Shown here piece after piece: positions 10,658 to 21,144 of a DNA stretch of 64,000 bases (position 1 is the stretch's first letter; each line of letters starts with the position of its first letter). The position numbers and the translations under genes are program-made. This DNA comes from Hyalella azteca (taxonomy: Eukaryota; Arthropoda; Malacostraca; Amphipoda; Hyalellidae). The notes below the pieces were generated by a model. That model saw nothing but the letters and a program-made list of their open reading frames with translations, was not told the origin of the DNA and did no database searches. The stretch lies in the NCBI RefSeq assembly GCF_000764305.2, contig NW_025934815.1, positions 202,960 through 266,959 of the forward strand, given 5' to 3'.

Positions 10658-10845
10658 TCGCTTCGTGTCCGTCTGTCTGTCTGTCTGTCATCAAAAAGAA
10701 AATAATTTCTGATAGTGAATTCAATAGCATTAGAGAGGTGCTGCTGAAGAAAAAGTTTAATTTATTTGAAGTTTACAACGGAAGCTGTGTAATTGAAGCG
10801 AGAAAATAAACGTTTCTCGGCCTAAAACGATTTTTAAAAGAACAC

Positions 10846-11238
10846 TTACTGTATCACTGAATACTTTATTCGATGTGTAAAATTGCACTTGATTATATGA
10901 TAAGACATTTCTGTAGACTTTCTAGGGAGAAGCATCAGAAAAAGTGGATATATAACAATTATGCCAACCAATATAAGGTAACGGAATCCGTTAGGTAACG
11001 AACAAGGCAACGGAATCAGTTTCACGGGTGTCACGGTAATAAAACTGAATATAACTGAAAGAAGGAAGATTACAAACACCAAAAACTTGACAAATCTGCA
11101 CGATGAACGCAAAGCCGGTGGAACTCCAGCAACCACCGGCATAGAAGCTGCCAAAACAAAGGAACGTTTGCTCTGAAATACGCGTATGTTATTCCCAAGC
11201 ATCCTCTCAGAGTTAGCGCCGAGACCTGGTCGGCACAA
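10846..11238 (-). other. Unidentified 130-codon open frame with two hydrophobic segments
   Basis: This is the longest minus-strand frame outside repeats in the first half of the window. About residues 49-65 (FVKFLVFVIFLLSVIFSFI region) and 85-105 (FRYLILVGIIVIYPLFLMLL region) would be membrane-spanning. No family is recognised, no splice context is convincing and no paralogue lies in the window. Chance is a reasonable explanation, because AT-rich DNA readily encodes hydrophobic runs. Confidence 0.2.
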
Positions 11239-11239
11239 G

Positions 11240-12930
11240 AGCGCGTCAAAGCGAACTTGTGAATGGGCCTCCCTCTGTACAAAGTTGCTTTGCCTTCAAG
11301 TCTTTCGTGACTCAAGGGGAGACTGGCCGACTTGAACAGTAATTCTTCGCATTCAATGCTACTGTTTGATTGCAGAGACTAGCAGCTGAAATATGTTTTT
11401 ATTCCATAGGTTTCAGCAGTTACTGTTTAAATGATGGGACTTGCAGCAGTAATTTAATTTGATTTCATAGACTTAAATAGTTACTGTTTGGATGCAGAGA
11501 CTAGCAGCTTTAATCAGAATATTGATCTATGAAATTTTATAGTAAAATTTTGATTCCAGTTACATGTACCAGAAGCACTTTCTTACTCTGTAGAAAGTTT
11601 ACTTTGATTTCTTACCCTGTTTTATTTTTGCGAAGAATTTCTAAAGTTAATTCTCACATTAACATCCACTGTCTGGGATTTAATCTGCTCAGCCATGGAC
11701 GAAAATCTTCAAGCTTCCCAATATGAATCCATCTGATTATATGTGAAATGGTAACAAAATACTCCAACTTAAATGCTATTGAAAACACGGAAAACACTGA
11801 AATATAAATAAAATCAAAAGACATTTATTGAAGCGTAAAAAAGTCATCGGAAATCTACTTAGAATAGGCTAATATTGCCTTAGGTAGAGTGATCGAAGCA
11901 TGATCGAAAAATCGAATTTAATTCAGATGAAAAATCTTCTAAACTTCATTAATTTTGTGAAGAAAAATCAGTGATATTGAGGGAGGCTCTCCGCCTCATT
12001 AACACTTTTTTATGGCTCGAGGACTGCGCTCAATAAGGAATATCTCTTCCTAATTAAGACACACAACTCGTTAATTATTAAAAGCGTCCTATTTTGAAGC
12101 CAACCGAAACGGTCAAAAATGCAGCAACTTCGAAAATATAGGGACCTGTAATATACAGAATAGGGAAATATTAATAATGTGAACAATTTTAATGCTGTGA
12201 AGAAATCACAGAAGAGGCTTTTGCGTTCCAGTCGCTCTTAATGAAAGTTTTTCGGAAAATTTATCGTTTCATATTGAAGACGGTAAATTTATTAATTGAA
12301 ATCAGCGTACAATTGGTTGTCACCTGGAAAGTTTGATTCTACGCATAACCAGAAAATTTTTTCGCAAGGTCAATAGAGCAACATTTTTACATTGTCGGCT
12401 TAGCTGTTATTAAAGCCTCCGTTCATAAAGCTGCGGCCAGACTAAAAACGTTCACGCTGACGTAAGCTGACGCTAGTTGATGCTGCGATATTATATGTAT
12501 GTTTATCTACCAGAGTGAACACACTAAACGCGGACAGGCAAAAGCTGCGTCAAGCAGACACGCGATGAAAAACTATATTACTCTAGACAAATATTTATCT
12601 AGAGTATCTATACAAGATAAATCAAATAATCTAGACAAGAACCTTAAATATAATGCACCGTATTACTCTAGACGCAGCGCGTTCAGTGTCCTTGAATATG
12701 CCTTGAGCTCTCGTCAATTAAGGCGATACCTGCATTATGGAACGCCTCTCACCCACAGCAGAGTGATACCGTAGGACATTCATCAGCAACCAGTGATCTG
12801 TGATAGCTGGGGTACTCAATATTCCAGGTGAGAACAGTAAATACATCAAGTTTGACTTATTTTATTAAACAAAGAAAATAGATGTGAACAAACTTAGCAC
12901 CCAATGTAAAGAGATATTTTTATTGCTAAT
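11240..12930. other. AT-rich sequence, nothing recognised
   Basis: Only short local hairpins (for example the CTCTAGA-containing pair near 12575-12605) were seen. No supported gene. Confidence 0.5.
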
Positions 12931-13810
12931 TTAGTGCATATGATTGTGGCGAACAACTTTTCCTGAATACGATACGAAATAATTTGCAAATTTTTTCCTT
13001 ACATCTTTTGCAGTTCTAGAGCTGTTTCTATGAGGAAGGGAAATTATGGCTTCATGTAGCTCATTTGATGCATTCAACAAGTAAATTGATGTAAATGCAG
13101 TGTCTATATCAAATTTATCTCGCACAAGAATCATGTTGTACAAAACTGTAATTGCTTTAAATGTTCGTTAAAATCATGAATTTTGAGGTCATGATTCCGA
13201 AGGCGCATTTTACACAACGCCAGCTTTAGATAGTCTGAAATTAAATGTTTTTTTTATTTCATCTAAATATTGGCGTGGGTATATGGTCCCATCAAGTTTG
13301 AAAGCAATGGCTAGGCTTTATCACCTACCAACACAAGTGGCGTTTAGTTTCATCATTATATCCCTAATTGAAGCTTTATTGATTCGGGCATTCGAACTTA
13401 TTTTCTTGTCTGCATTCGGATAAGTCACTAATTCGGAACACACCTCCATCGCTTTGCTTTTCAAATGCTCAACATCAACGGAAACAATTTTGCACTCACG
13501 ATCAGCCACTGCTTGGAGAATGATAGAAAAAAGTGTTTATAGTTTAAATATACAGATCCACTTTGAATAAGGCAGTTTACAAGAATTTGCTTGCCATCTA
13601 TTGTGCCATAAAAGTTCGGTAAATTTCATTTGATATTGAACTGCTCAGTAACATCAAAACACAGTTTGCAGTCAGGACATAGCCTGAATATGGGTTGAAT
13701 TTTCGTCCAAATAGCATGGTACGTTTCCAAAACTATAATCCTTAATTGAAAGGCAAAAGATCGATGCAAAAATCCAGCTTCAAGATGTCTGAAAAAATGT
13801 GTAAAGTCAA
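12931..13810 (-). pseudogene. Dead PIF/Harbinger (HARBI1-like) transposase
   Basis: The minus strand carries the DDE nuclease of a Harbinger transposase in consecutive order but several frames. First comes FAFQLRI plus VLETYHAIW. After an in-frame TGA at 13628-13626, where the family normally has Trp, come NLPNFYGTIDGKQI and SGSVYLNYKHFF. A frameshift follows, then AVADRECKIVSVDV. Then come PLVLVGDKA, a TAG, and PLLSNLMGPY. A further shift leads to FNFRLSKAGVV, a TAA and NAPSES, and finally LYNMILVRDKFD and FANYFVSYSGKV. The catalytic Asp of IDG (13593-13601) and of VDV are present. The catalytic Glu of the family's VVEN motif is replaced by the TAA at 13212-13210. At least four disabling changes make it inactive. 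Terminal repeats were not identified. Confidence 0.88.
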
Positions 13811-14149
13811 AATCAAATTTACATTTATTGATTCTTTTTTTTTCTCTCTCAATTTTCAGAAGAATCAGTAAAGAAGAAGTATTAAGTGATGAGGGACATA
13901 TTTCGAGTGGAGCTAAAAAAACAACCGCATGGCGATTCGGGAGATGCTGAACTTCCATCTGAATCTTATAACAGCAAATGGCCTTTTTAAAATGTGTTCA
14001 TTTTTAAATGATCAAATGTGTGAAAGCAAAAAATCGGACATTTGTCAGAGTTGACATCGAAACAAACTTGCACCAATGAACAACTGTCAGAGTTCATGAG
14101 TGCGAGTATTCCTTCGACTTCAACTCAATGTTAGGAATGTTTCAACTCA

Positions 14150-14370
14150 ATGCCCAGTGGTTACATTTCAGAGTACCAAGATTGGCGCAGAGAGGCGCGG
14201 GTTCGAACTGTGCGCCAGTTTCTGGTCAGAATCGGCAAGGATGCCGGGCGGTTAAGCAGAGCAGAATTGTAGCAGTGAGTTGCGCGTTCGAGACCGCAAC
14301 AAGCTGTGAATGTTGTGCAATGTTAAGAATCGGCGACAGCCCTACGGCTTAATAAACGCTGCAACCGCTA
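14150..14370 (+). mobile_element. tRNA-derived SINE, copy 1
   Basis: An A-box-like TGCCCAGTGGTT near the start and a B box GGGTTCGAAC about 45 bases later are the two internal RNA polymerase III promoter blocks. The body contains CAGTTTCTGGTCAGAATCGG, GGGCGGTTAAGCAGAGCAG and the 3-prime segment CGGCGACAGCCCTACGGCTT. It aligns along its length with the interrupted copy at 17525-19062 (minus), and its centre keeps the uninterrupted B-box region. The 5-prime end is slightly shortened compared with copy 2. The downstream end has no long tail. Confidence 0.82.
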
Positions 14371-15501
14371 TTAATGAGCTCTCAAAGAAAGATCCTAAGA
14401 CAAAAATGAAAAACTTAGAATGACTTCGGGGAGAATTTCTTTCAATCAGAAACGAAAAACTTGGATACCTCAAAGATAAAACTGAACCTAACGACTGTAC
14501 TCTTTTTTTGCCGAGCGTTATGCCCTCTATGCAGAGCATGACAAAGAAAAATTGTGTCTACTCAAAATTTAAGTTAAAGAATTGGTGTACAATTTTTTGC
14601 TTGAAGAAAACTAAACTGAATGATTTGTAATGATTAAAATACGTAAAATGGTGGCTATGAAGACCCTAGTATAATTGTATTTTGCCTTTGATTATATGAA
14701 ATTATATTTATATGAAGTTATTATGTTATTATATGTTTATATGAAGTTATTATATCATTTCACCGAGATACCTCATTGTCACGACGCGCCTTTCATCTGG
14801 AGAGATCGCCGGTATTTTCAAGTCTACCAGGATTTTCTTTTTTTAATTAAATTTGTCTTTATGGCTTCAAAATGTGTTAGGATAAATACATTTAACCTGA
14901 TTACTTCATAAACTCATAACCTCATTTAACCTGATTCGAGAACGAAGCAGCATCTGAAAAACTGATAATCAATTACGCAGCCTTCCGCTCACCAACAATC
15001 AAATTGCTGCGCTCAACAACAATCAAACAGGTTGAAGGTTACAGCATAACCTGTAACTCAACAACAATCAAACAATCTCGAATCAAATTGCAACGTGCCA
15101 GGGTGAACAGTTATGTTGAATGGGAAGAACATCATAGGGTAAAAAATACATGAAATATGTATGAAAAGCTGTAACATACGAGATGCCAAACAAAAGCCAT
15201 TTACTGGCTTTCCTAATGTTGCGGGAGAGGGGGCAACACATATGGGCTACCCCGACGGGATAGTTAGAAAGAATGAACAAACAAAATAAATGAAAGCGTC
15301 AACTATATATTTAGTAAACATTGCATATAAATGAACAAGTAACCTCATGAGAGGTACATCACTAATCATAGATGGCTACCAGACCAAAATTGTACAGGTG
15401 AACATTAAAGAACACTACATAGATGTAGCTGGGCCCATCCGTTATCGCATAGAGGAAATCACAGTTTAGCGAAGATCGTCCAAGTCAAATCAATTCAAAG
15501 T
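14371..15501. other. AT-rich sequence, nothing recognised
   Basis: Short direct repeats of AACAATCAAA occur at 14990-15075. No gene was supported. Confidence 0.5.
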
Positions 15502-15960
15502 GTGAATCTAGCGGAGGAGCGCAGTGCTTGCCGAGAGATTACGCCGGGACACTTTTCGAACGTTGCGAACAAGTTGCAGCTTCCTTCAACACTATTACAA
15601 GAGTGGAAAGACAAGTGTTCACAACGACCAGGTCCATGCGACGTACAGCGCCGGAAGCGTTACCGTCTTGTGACTGGTACTGTAGCTCCGATTGCCTGCA
15701 GCCGCACCTGTCCATGGCCGACGAATGACGTATCCAAAATACAAGAACTCTGGTTCAAATGAAGGCTTGACGGCAGCATCGGAGGTCCATCAAAGGTCCT
15801 CAAAAAATCCCTGCCGACCAACAACTGTGTCCAGCCATGCCCGCCCAGGCAGGCGGCTCAATCGAGAGTGAGCCAACCCCGGGTCATGCCCAATTTCAGC
15901 TCCGAGTAATGCGTCGGAAAGAAAGAAGAAGAGCGCGAACGACAGAAAGTCGGACCGCTA
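15502..15960. other. GC-rich block with coding-like frames, unidentified
   Basis: Base composition rises well above the surroundings. Two overlapping plus-strand frames (15502-15762 and 15528-15728) followed by a Ser/Arg/Pro-rich frame to about 15960 suggest an old coding segment broken by frameshifts. I recognise no domain. A disordered ORF1-type retroelement protein or a degraded host exon are both possible. Confidence 0.3.
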
Positions 15961-16980
15961 CACTAAGATGCATTTCTCGCGCTCAAATCTAAACCAGGCT
16001 ATAGTACGAGTCTTAATGTATTATATCAATGGTCTACGTGTTTAATACGAGTTTAATCGTAAACCTACATATCAAAATTTATTGTAAATAAAAATGTTTT
16101 GGCGTATTATAAAGTAGAAATAACTCGATATGACCTGCAGCTTTATGAATCAACTCGACCATAAATCTTACGTTATCAATGTACTCACATCAACTTGAAA
16201 AGAGACCCATTGCTGACATGACTCATTTTTAATCAAGAGAAAAATTAGTCCAATATAAAACCCAATTCGGCTCTTCGATGCACACGAGTGAGCGTGAATC
16301 ATTGCAGGTTTGTGGGGAGCGTTTCATGCAAATGGTCTCCGCAGCTCGTATCCTCGGAGCTTCTCTTAATTAGTGCATAAGTAATGACTAACTTGGACTA
16401 TAGCAGCAAGCATGGTAGTTCTTAGCAACTTCTGGAACAATTAAAACTAAGTGCTTCGATGAGACTAATTTACACGAGTTATTGCCCAAGCTCAGGCAGG
16501 CACTGGCGAGGACTTCTATTCAGAAGCGACACTCGCGGAAAACAGAGCTATGCAATCGGGCCTGTTGAGCAGGATCTAATAATCCACCTCGGCTGAGTAA
16601 TTACGCTACAAAGATTGTAACTTCACAAGAGAGATATATTTTAATATTAGATTTTGGAACACTCGATTCATAAAGTAGAAAATTAAATACACAGCAATAT
16701 TTTACAATTGTGGACTTCATTTTAGAAAGAACAGAACAATAATACACAAAATTGATGTGACATCTCCTTTAATGATGTGTAAAAATAGATGTGACGTGGT
16801 TAAGGAACTGACACCGGCAAGTTTAAGATCAAAAACTAATATTGGGTGCAGACGGAGCGCTAATTTTACGAATTCATCCATATTTATATTAATGAATGCT
16901 TGTATGAGTAACTAATATGTCTGCTCTATCCTGAAAGAGTGTAATATTTCTTCAGCTTATCAAAATTCAGTAAAAAGTAT
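15961..16980. other. Unassigned sequence
   Basis: No open frame of note and no repeat. The stretch around 16290-16620 is less AT-rich than its surroundings but shows no coding pattern. Confidence 0.4.
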
Positions 16981-16992
16981 TAAAAGGTTAAT

Positions 16993-17259
16993 ATGCTAAT
17001 GCGACGTACCTTGTACACAAAATTAGTATTAGATGTCAGAATTTGTTTGATTATACACGTGCGATTATTGGCCAAAGAATTCGTTGATTTAAATATCAGA
17101 GAGTTGATTAATAATTCTTCAAATGACGTTGGTAGATCGAAAAGCATGTTTCGGGAAATTATTTTAGTTATTTTAACGACGTTACAAATGCAGCAAACAT
17201 TCATTTTCGGGCTACAAGAGGCATTAAATATTCATATTTCGTTGGAAATAAGTACATAA
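16993..17259 (+). pseudogene. Coding-like segment of unknown family, copy 1
   Basis: An 88-codon plus-strand frame contains KLVLDVRICL, RLLAKEFVDLN and, after a hydrophilic stretch NNSSNDVGRSKSM, a hydrophobic part ending FGLQEALNIHISLE. The segment at 19330-19600 aligns in the same frame with almost only conservative exchanges (V/A, L/M, A/T, K/R, E/Q, V/I, D/E). That pattern is expected of sequences that evolved as protein. The R-x-F-x-x-LN pattern followed by a hydrophobic helix recalls insect gustatory receptors, but this is only an impression, with no diagnostic TYhhhhhQF motif in view. It could be one exon of a gene or a relic. Confidence 0.4.
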
Positions 17260-17344
17260 TATACGTATATAGGATACCACAGTAAATTTCTGAGCCATAA
17301 AAATCACTCTGTAAACTCTCTCTGTGTGCAGACAAATTCAGTTG

Positions 17345-17517
17345 TCAGGAGATAGATGCTGGAGTTCAATCGTAGAGCTTAGGGTTTCTGCTATCGTCGA
17401 TCGGTTGCTGTCGGGCCACTGCTTGATGACGATGCTGGTGGGTTCCTCCAGCACAGTGGGAGTAACGGTCTGGTTGTGAGCTTGTCTCACGTGGTTCAAT
17501 TGCCCTCCATTTGGAAG
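17345..17517 (-). pseudogene. Decayed retroelement-like coding fragment, copy 2 (possibly Penelope-like)
   Basis: Minus-strand translation gives GGQLNHVRQAHNQTVTPTVL, then EEPTSIVIKQWPDSNRSTIA. It is the better-preserved relative of the 2180-2390 segment and stays in one frame here. It lies immediately downstream of the 3-prime tail of the SINE at 17525-17713. The SINE may have inserted next to it, or may have been carried with it. Confidence 0.45.
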
Positions 17518-17524
17518 GTAGTTC

Positions 17525-17721
17525 ATAATAATAATAATAATTGTGGTTTCAGCGTTTATTAGGCCGTAGGCCTGTCGCCAATTCTTAACGTCACAGAACA
17601 TTCACAATACTTTGCGGTCTCGAACTCGTATCTCACTGATACAATTCTGCTGTGCTTAACCGCCCGGCTTCCTTGCCGATTCTGACCAGAAACTGGCGCA
17701 CAGAGCTGGGATCGAACCCGC
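17525..17721 (-). mobile_element. tRNA-derived SINE, copy 2, 3-prime part
   Basis: This is the downstream half of a SINE interrupted by the hAT element at 17722-18984. On the minus strand it runs from the B-box remnant GCGGGTTCGATCCCAGC through CAGTTTCTGGTCAGAATCGG and GCGACAGGCCTACGGCCTAA. It ends in an (ATT)n tail of five units, typical of SINEs mobilised by LINE machinery. The part aligns with 14195-14368 on the plus strand. Confidence 0.85.
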
Positions 17722-18984
17722 TAGACTCCTGCGTCTCGAAATAATTTTCTCGAAATGAACCGGGACAGACGAAACGAGACGAGAAAATTCCGGGAAAAAA
17801 ATAACGGGACAGAGGGTAAAATTTGTCCCGGAATAAACGTATGAACCGAGACAAGACTTCTGTAAAACGTTGTTTATTATATTTTTTCCAACTTGAATTT
17901 CGTTGTATTTTAAAATGTTGTTGATTTTTCTTTCCAAACTTTTTTGTTGAAGGAGATTGCTTAAGGCAAGATCGATGAATCTGATTCTGTGATAGAGCTG
18001 GAGGCAAATTAAAGTCTGTCCAGTCAGCCGATGTCACCAGCTACAGCTAATATGGCCTCCTCCAAACCATCATAGAACACAATTTTTGAAAAAAACGTGT
18101 TTTCCATTTTTATTTGCCTGTCTAGATTAACTACCATATTAAACCACATCATGTATTCGTCGCAAAAATAATTTCAATTGCCGAGCTCCAATCAGAATAG
18201 TAAAAGGATACGTCTCAAGTTATTATATAAATGCAAAGGTGGGCAGTGGCGCGCTACATGTAGCGGCCGCTACATTTTCAGTAGCGGTAGCGGCGCTACA
18301 TTTAAGCAATTGTAGCGGTAGCGGTAGCGCCGGCTACATATTTAAGTAGCGATACGAGGTTTTGCCGCTACAGCGCTACCGCTACATTTATAGATAAAGC
18401 CTTTAGAGATTTTACTTAATAATATTAAATATTATTTAAAAATCAGCATGATACATACATAATATAAATCACAGAATAAAACTGTACCGTTACGAACAAT
18501 TTCGGTGTAATGTTGTCAACCTCAGCCTGTTACTAGTGTCAACATGTTTGTTGTTATCAGAGGTGGGCAGCAGCGCGCTACATGTAGCGGCCGCTACATT
18601 TTCGGTAGCGGTAGCGGCGCTACATTTAAGCCATTGTAGCGGTAGCGGTAGCGCCCGCTACATTTAGAGCATGTAGCGGTAGCGGCCGCTGCATTTCAAA
18701 GTAGCGCTGCCCAGCTCTGTATAAATGTATGACGGTAAGCCAAAGTTTACACCACATCAAAAATTGATTAGGCTCGTTATGTCTCGTTAAAATGGCTGTA
18801 AATTCCGGGAAATTTTAAGGTACCTACCTATTTTAACCGGGACGTCTCGTCTCGTCTCGGTATCGTCCCGGAATTCCAACGGAAGGCTGAAAATTGTCCC
18901 GGTTTTTATTGCGAACCGGGACAGAGCCTGTTGTCTCGTCTCGTCTCGTCTCGGATTAAAAAAAATACCAAACGCAGGAGTCTA
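17722..18984. mobile_element. hAT-type non-autonomous element inserted in the SINE B box
   Basis: Terminal inverted repeats TAGACTCCTGCGT and ACGCAGGAGTCTA are flanked by a perfect 8-bp target duplication GAACCCGC (17714-17721 and 18985-18992). Eight-bp duplications are characteristic of the hAT superfamily. The subterminal regions are packed with CGGGAC/GTCCCG and CTCGTCTCG motifs in both orientations, a common arrangement for hAT transposase binding. No transposase coding sequence is visible. The element itself contains the second hAT at 18234-18719. The undisturbed target is preserved in the sister SINE at 14150-14370. Confidence 0.92.
18234..18719. mobile_element. hAT MITE, GTAGCG family, copy 1 (composite)
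   Basis: The element starts CAAAGGTGGGCAG, ends CTGCCCAGCTCTG and is flanked by a perfect 8-bp duplication TATAAATG (18226-18233 and 18720-18727). Both subterminal regions consist of repeated GTAGCGGTAGCGG and its complement. It is a deletion derivative of the copy at 20016-21349. After GTTGTTAT at 18550-18557 it restarts with a second left end CAGAGGTGGGCAG at 18558, so 18558-18719 alone looks like a complete 162-bp mini-copy sharing the right terminus. Confidence 0.92.
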
Positions 18985-19062
18985 GAACCCGCGCCTCTCT
19001 GCGCCAATCTTGGTACTCTGCTGAACTTTTACCAATGGGCCACCCTGCCCAGGTGTCCTGCA
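18985..19062 (-). mobile_element. tRNA-derived SINE, copy 2, 5-prime part
   Basis: The minus strand carries the A-box-like block TGGCCCATTGG, then GCAGAGTACCAAGATTGGCG, and the start of the B box GGCGCGGGTTC, at which point the hAT element at 17722-18984 interrupts it. It aligns with 14150-14203. The first eight bases at the junction (18985-18992) are the right-hand copy of the hAT target duplication. Confidence 0.85.
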
Positions 19063-19329
19063 TGGTTGTTAGTCCAATTTGTCTGATGTAGTCCTAATGA
19101 TGAAGAAGTCTACAACCTTCTTTGAAGCAAAATTTATTGACTACACTGGCTTCTCGGATAACTCCCGCGTTTTTGCATGGGCCTCTGTAGCGTTTAGTCT
19201 TAGTTTGACATGTTGTCGAGGTTTTCGCGAAGCCTGTTGAATTCATGGCGGATCTCGAGATGAAGTTGCTCGATTGATATATTTTGGGACAGTCCGAAAT
19301 AGTTTTCCGAATCTTAAAAATTCATATAT

Positions 19330-19600
19330 TTGAGTTCACTGTTGCTTGGTACGATTTTTCTTGGAATTGGTTCAGCTCTGTGTTTCACAGTAATCGTTTC
19401 ACCTCTCGCTGTCAGGTCAAGAGTGCAGAAATTAGCATTAGATGGCAGAATTAGCTTGTTCAAACAGGGGCGGTTAATGACTAGACAATTCATTGAGTTA
19501 AATTTTTTGATGGTGGAACAATTCTTCAGATGACGTTGATTGATCAAAATCAGTGATTTAGGAAGTAATTTGATATGAACGCGTGTCACGAAGTCTGTCT
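19330..19600 (+). pseudogene. Coding-like segment of unknown family, copy 2
   Basis: The plus-strand frame contains a hydrophobic stretch (LLLGTIFLGIGSALCFTVIV region) followed by KLALDGRISLFKQGRLMTRQ and FIELN, aligning with 16993-17259. After that the match continues in another frame as NNSSDDVD, stop, SKSVI, stop, so this copy has a frameshift and stops. The two copies are 2.3 kb apart in the same orientation, consistent with an old tandem duplication of a gene or exon. The SINE/hAT nest lies between them. Family unknown; see the other copy. Confidence 0.4.
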
Positions 19601-19619
19601 CGATTAAATACAAAATAAA

Positions 19620-20015
19620 TACTTTCTCGTAAATTCTCTAGCACATGCACCTATTATATTTAGAAAGTATTAACAAAATCTTTGGTTCTAATTATAATGA
19701 AGACTTTATAATGAATACGCCAGCGAGCTTTAAACTGTGAAACGTCAACACAAAATGTGATACGTTTGTTACCTCCTATAGCCTCGAATAAAAGCGTTCA
19801 TTTATCTATAGGGAATTTAACAAAATGGTAATTTAGTTCATAGAACCATGAATTCGACGAACCTTCACAAGTCTCGCGTTAGATTTTCAATTAAAATTGA
19901 GATGAAGTAAAATAACGTTTCCATATCGTATTTATATGATAAGGAAACTAAAATCTTGCTTCATTTATACAGAAGTAGATTAATCAGCGAAACAACTACC
20001 TATGCTACTACTACT
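19620..20015. other. AT-rich sequence, nothing recognised
   Basis: No feature was supported. The last bases (CTACTACT) form the left target duplication of the next element. Confidence 0.5.
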
Positions 20016-20333
20016 CAGAGCTGGGCAGAGCTACTTGAAAATGTAGCGGCGCTACCGCTACCGCTACATGCTCTAAATGTAGCGGGCGCTACCGCTACCG
20101 CTACACCCACTAGATTGTAACGGGCGCTACCGCTACCACTACAGTTAAATGTAGCGCGCTACATTAGCCGCTACAATGGCCAAAATTATTGGAAATCTCT
20201 AAATACTTATTGTTCTGCTACTGAGATTTACTCATTAACATTTAATGATAATAAACATTTTTAAAACATATAAATGCAACTTTATTGCAATTAACTTAAA
20301 CGAATTAGTATGGGTTAACCACAGGGTTAGATA

Positions 20334-20535
20334 CTGTAAATAAAAGTTACAGTTATTTTTATGTTTTACCTTCCCTACACGGATGTGAACTTTAATTTAC
20401 CAATCTAAGAAATTAACCACATATACATATAAAAATCACTCTTTTTTTGTATATATATGTGGATTATTCTTGAGATTGGTAGATTAAAGTAGACATCCAT
20501 GTAGGGAAGGTGAAACATAAAAATAACTGTGTAAA
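20334..20535. repeat. Imperfect inverted repeat inside the hAT element
   Basis: Two arms of about 75 bases (sharing TTATTTTTATGTTTTACCTTCCCTAC and ending near ACCAATCT, written here as separate landmarks) flank a centre with GTATATATATGTGG. The arms carry scattered mismatches. It may be a further small insertion or part of the parent element. No target duplication was identified. Confidence 0.7.
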
Positions 20536-20739
20536 AATAACTAAGCAAACTGAAAGATGAAAAAAACCTGCAAGTGGTAACTGGTAACAACTTAACAAGT
20601 AACAACTAACATGTTGACACTAGAAACAGGTTGAGGTTGACAACATTACACCGAAATCTTTCGTACAGTTTTATTCTGTAATTTATATTACCCTATGTAT
20701 GTATCATGCTGGTTTTTAAATAATATTTAATACTATTAA

Positions 20740-21144
20740 GGAGATCGGCTACCCTCAAAATCGGAAATTTCGGCTTTACCGTTTTCGTGACTCATTTTGT
20801 AGCTGCTGAAAAGGCGCGTCTAACGCAGTTTACCGCATGTCTGTACGTGCTACAATTTTTGCGTAGGACAACTTTAGAAATATATAAATGAACATTTTTT
20901 AACAATATGTACAAAGATTTATTTGAATTAAATCTGTATATAATGTAGCATGTGATTTGCAAAAGTTATAAACTTTTTTAGAGTTCCCCTTATATGCCGT
21001 TTTCTATTAATTCCACGTTTTCTTTGATTTTTTTAAATTTACATGAACACAAAGGTCTTAGATTTCTGTTTTACATATGTGTACCAAGTTTCAAAACGAT
21101 CCATCTGTAAACAAAAAAGTTTTGTTGGAGGGTAGCCGGTCCCC
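20740..21144. mobile_element. 405-bp MITE with TTAA target duplication
   Basis: The inverted ends GGAGATCGGCTACCCTC and GAGGGTAGCCGGTCCCC (two mismatches) are bordered by TTAA at 20736-20739 and 21145-21148. The same region of the related hAT copy (18411-18430) is uninterrupted and has a single TTAA (18416-18419), which proves the insertion. TTAA duplication is the rule for piggyBac and also occurs in Sola3. The terminal GG(A/G)GA(C/T)CGGC does not look like canonical piggyBac ends, so the superfamily is open. It has no coding capacity. Confidence 0.92.
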
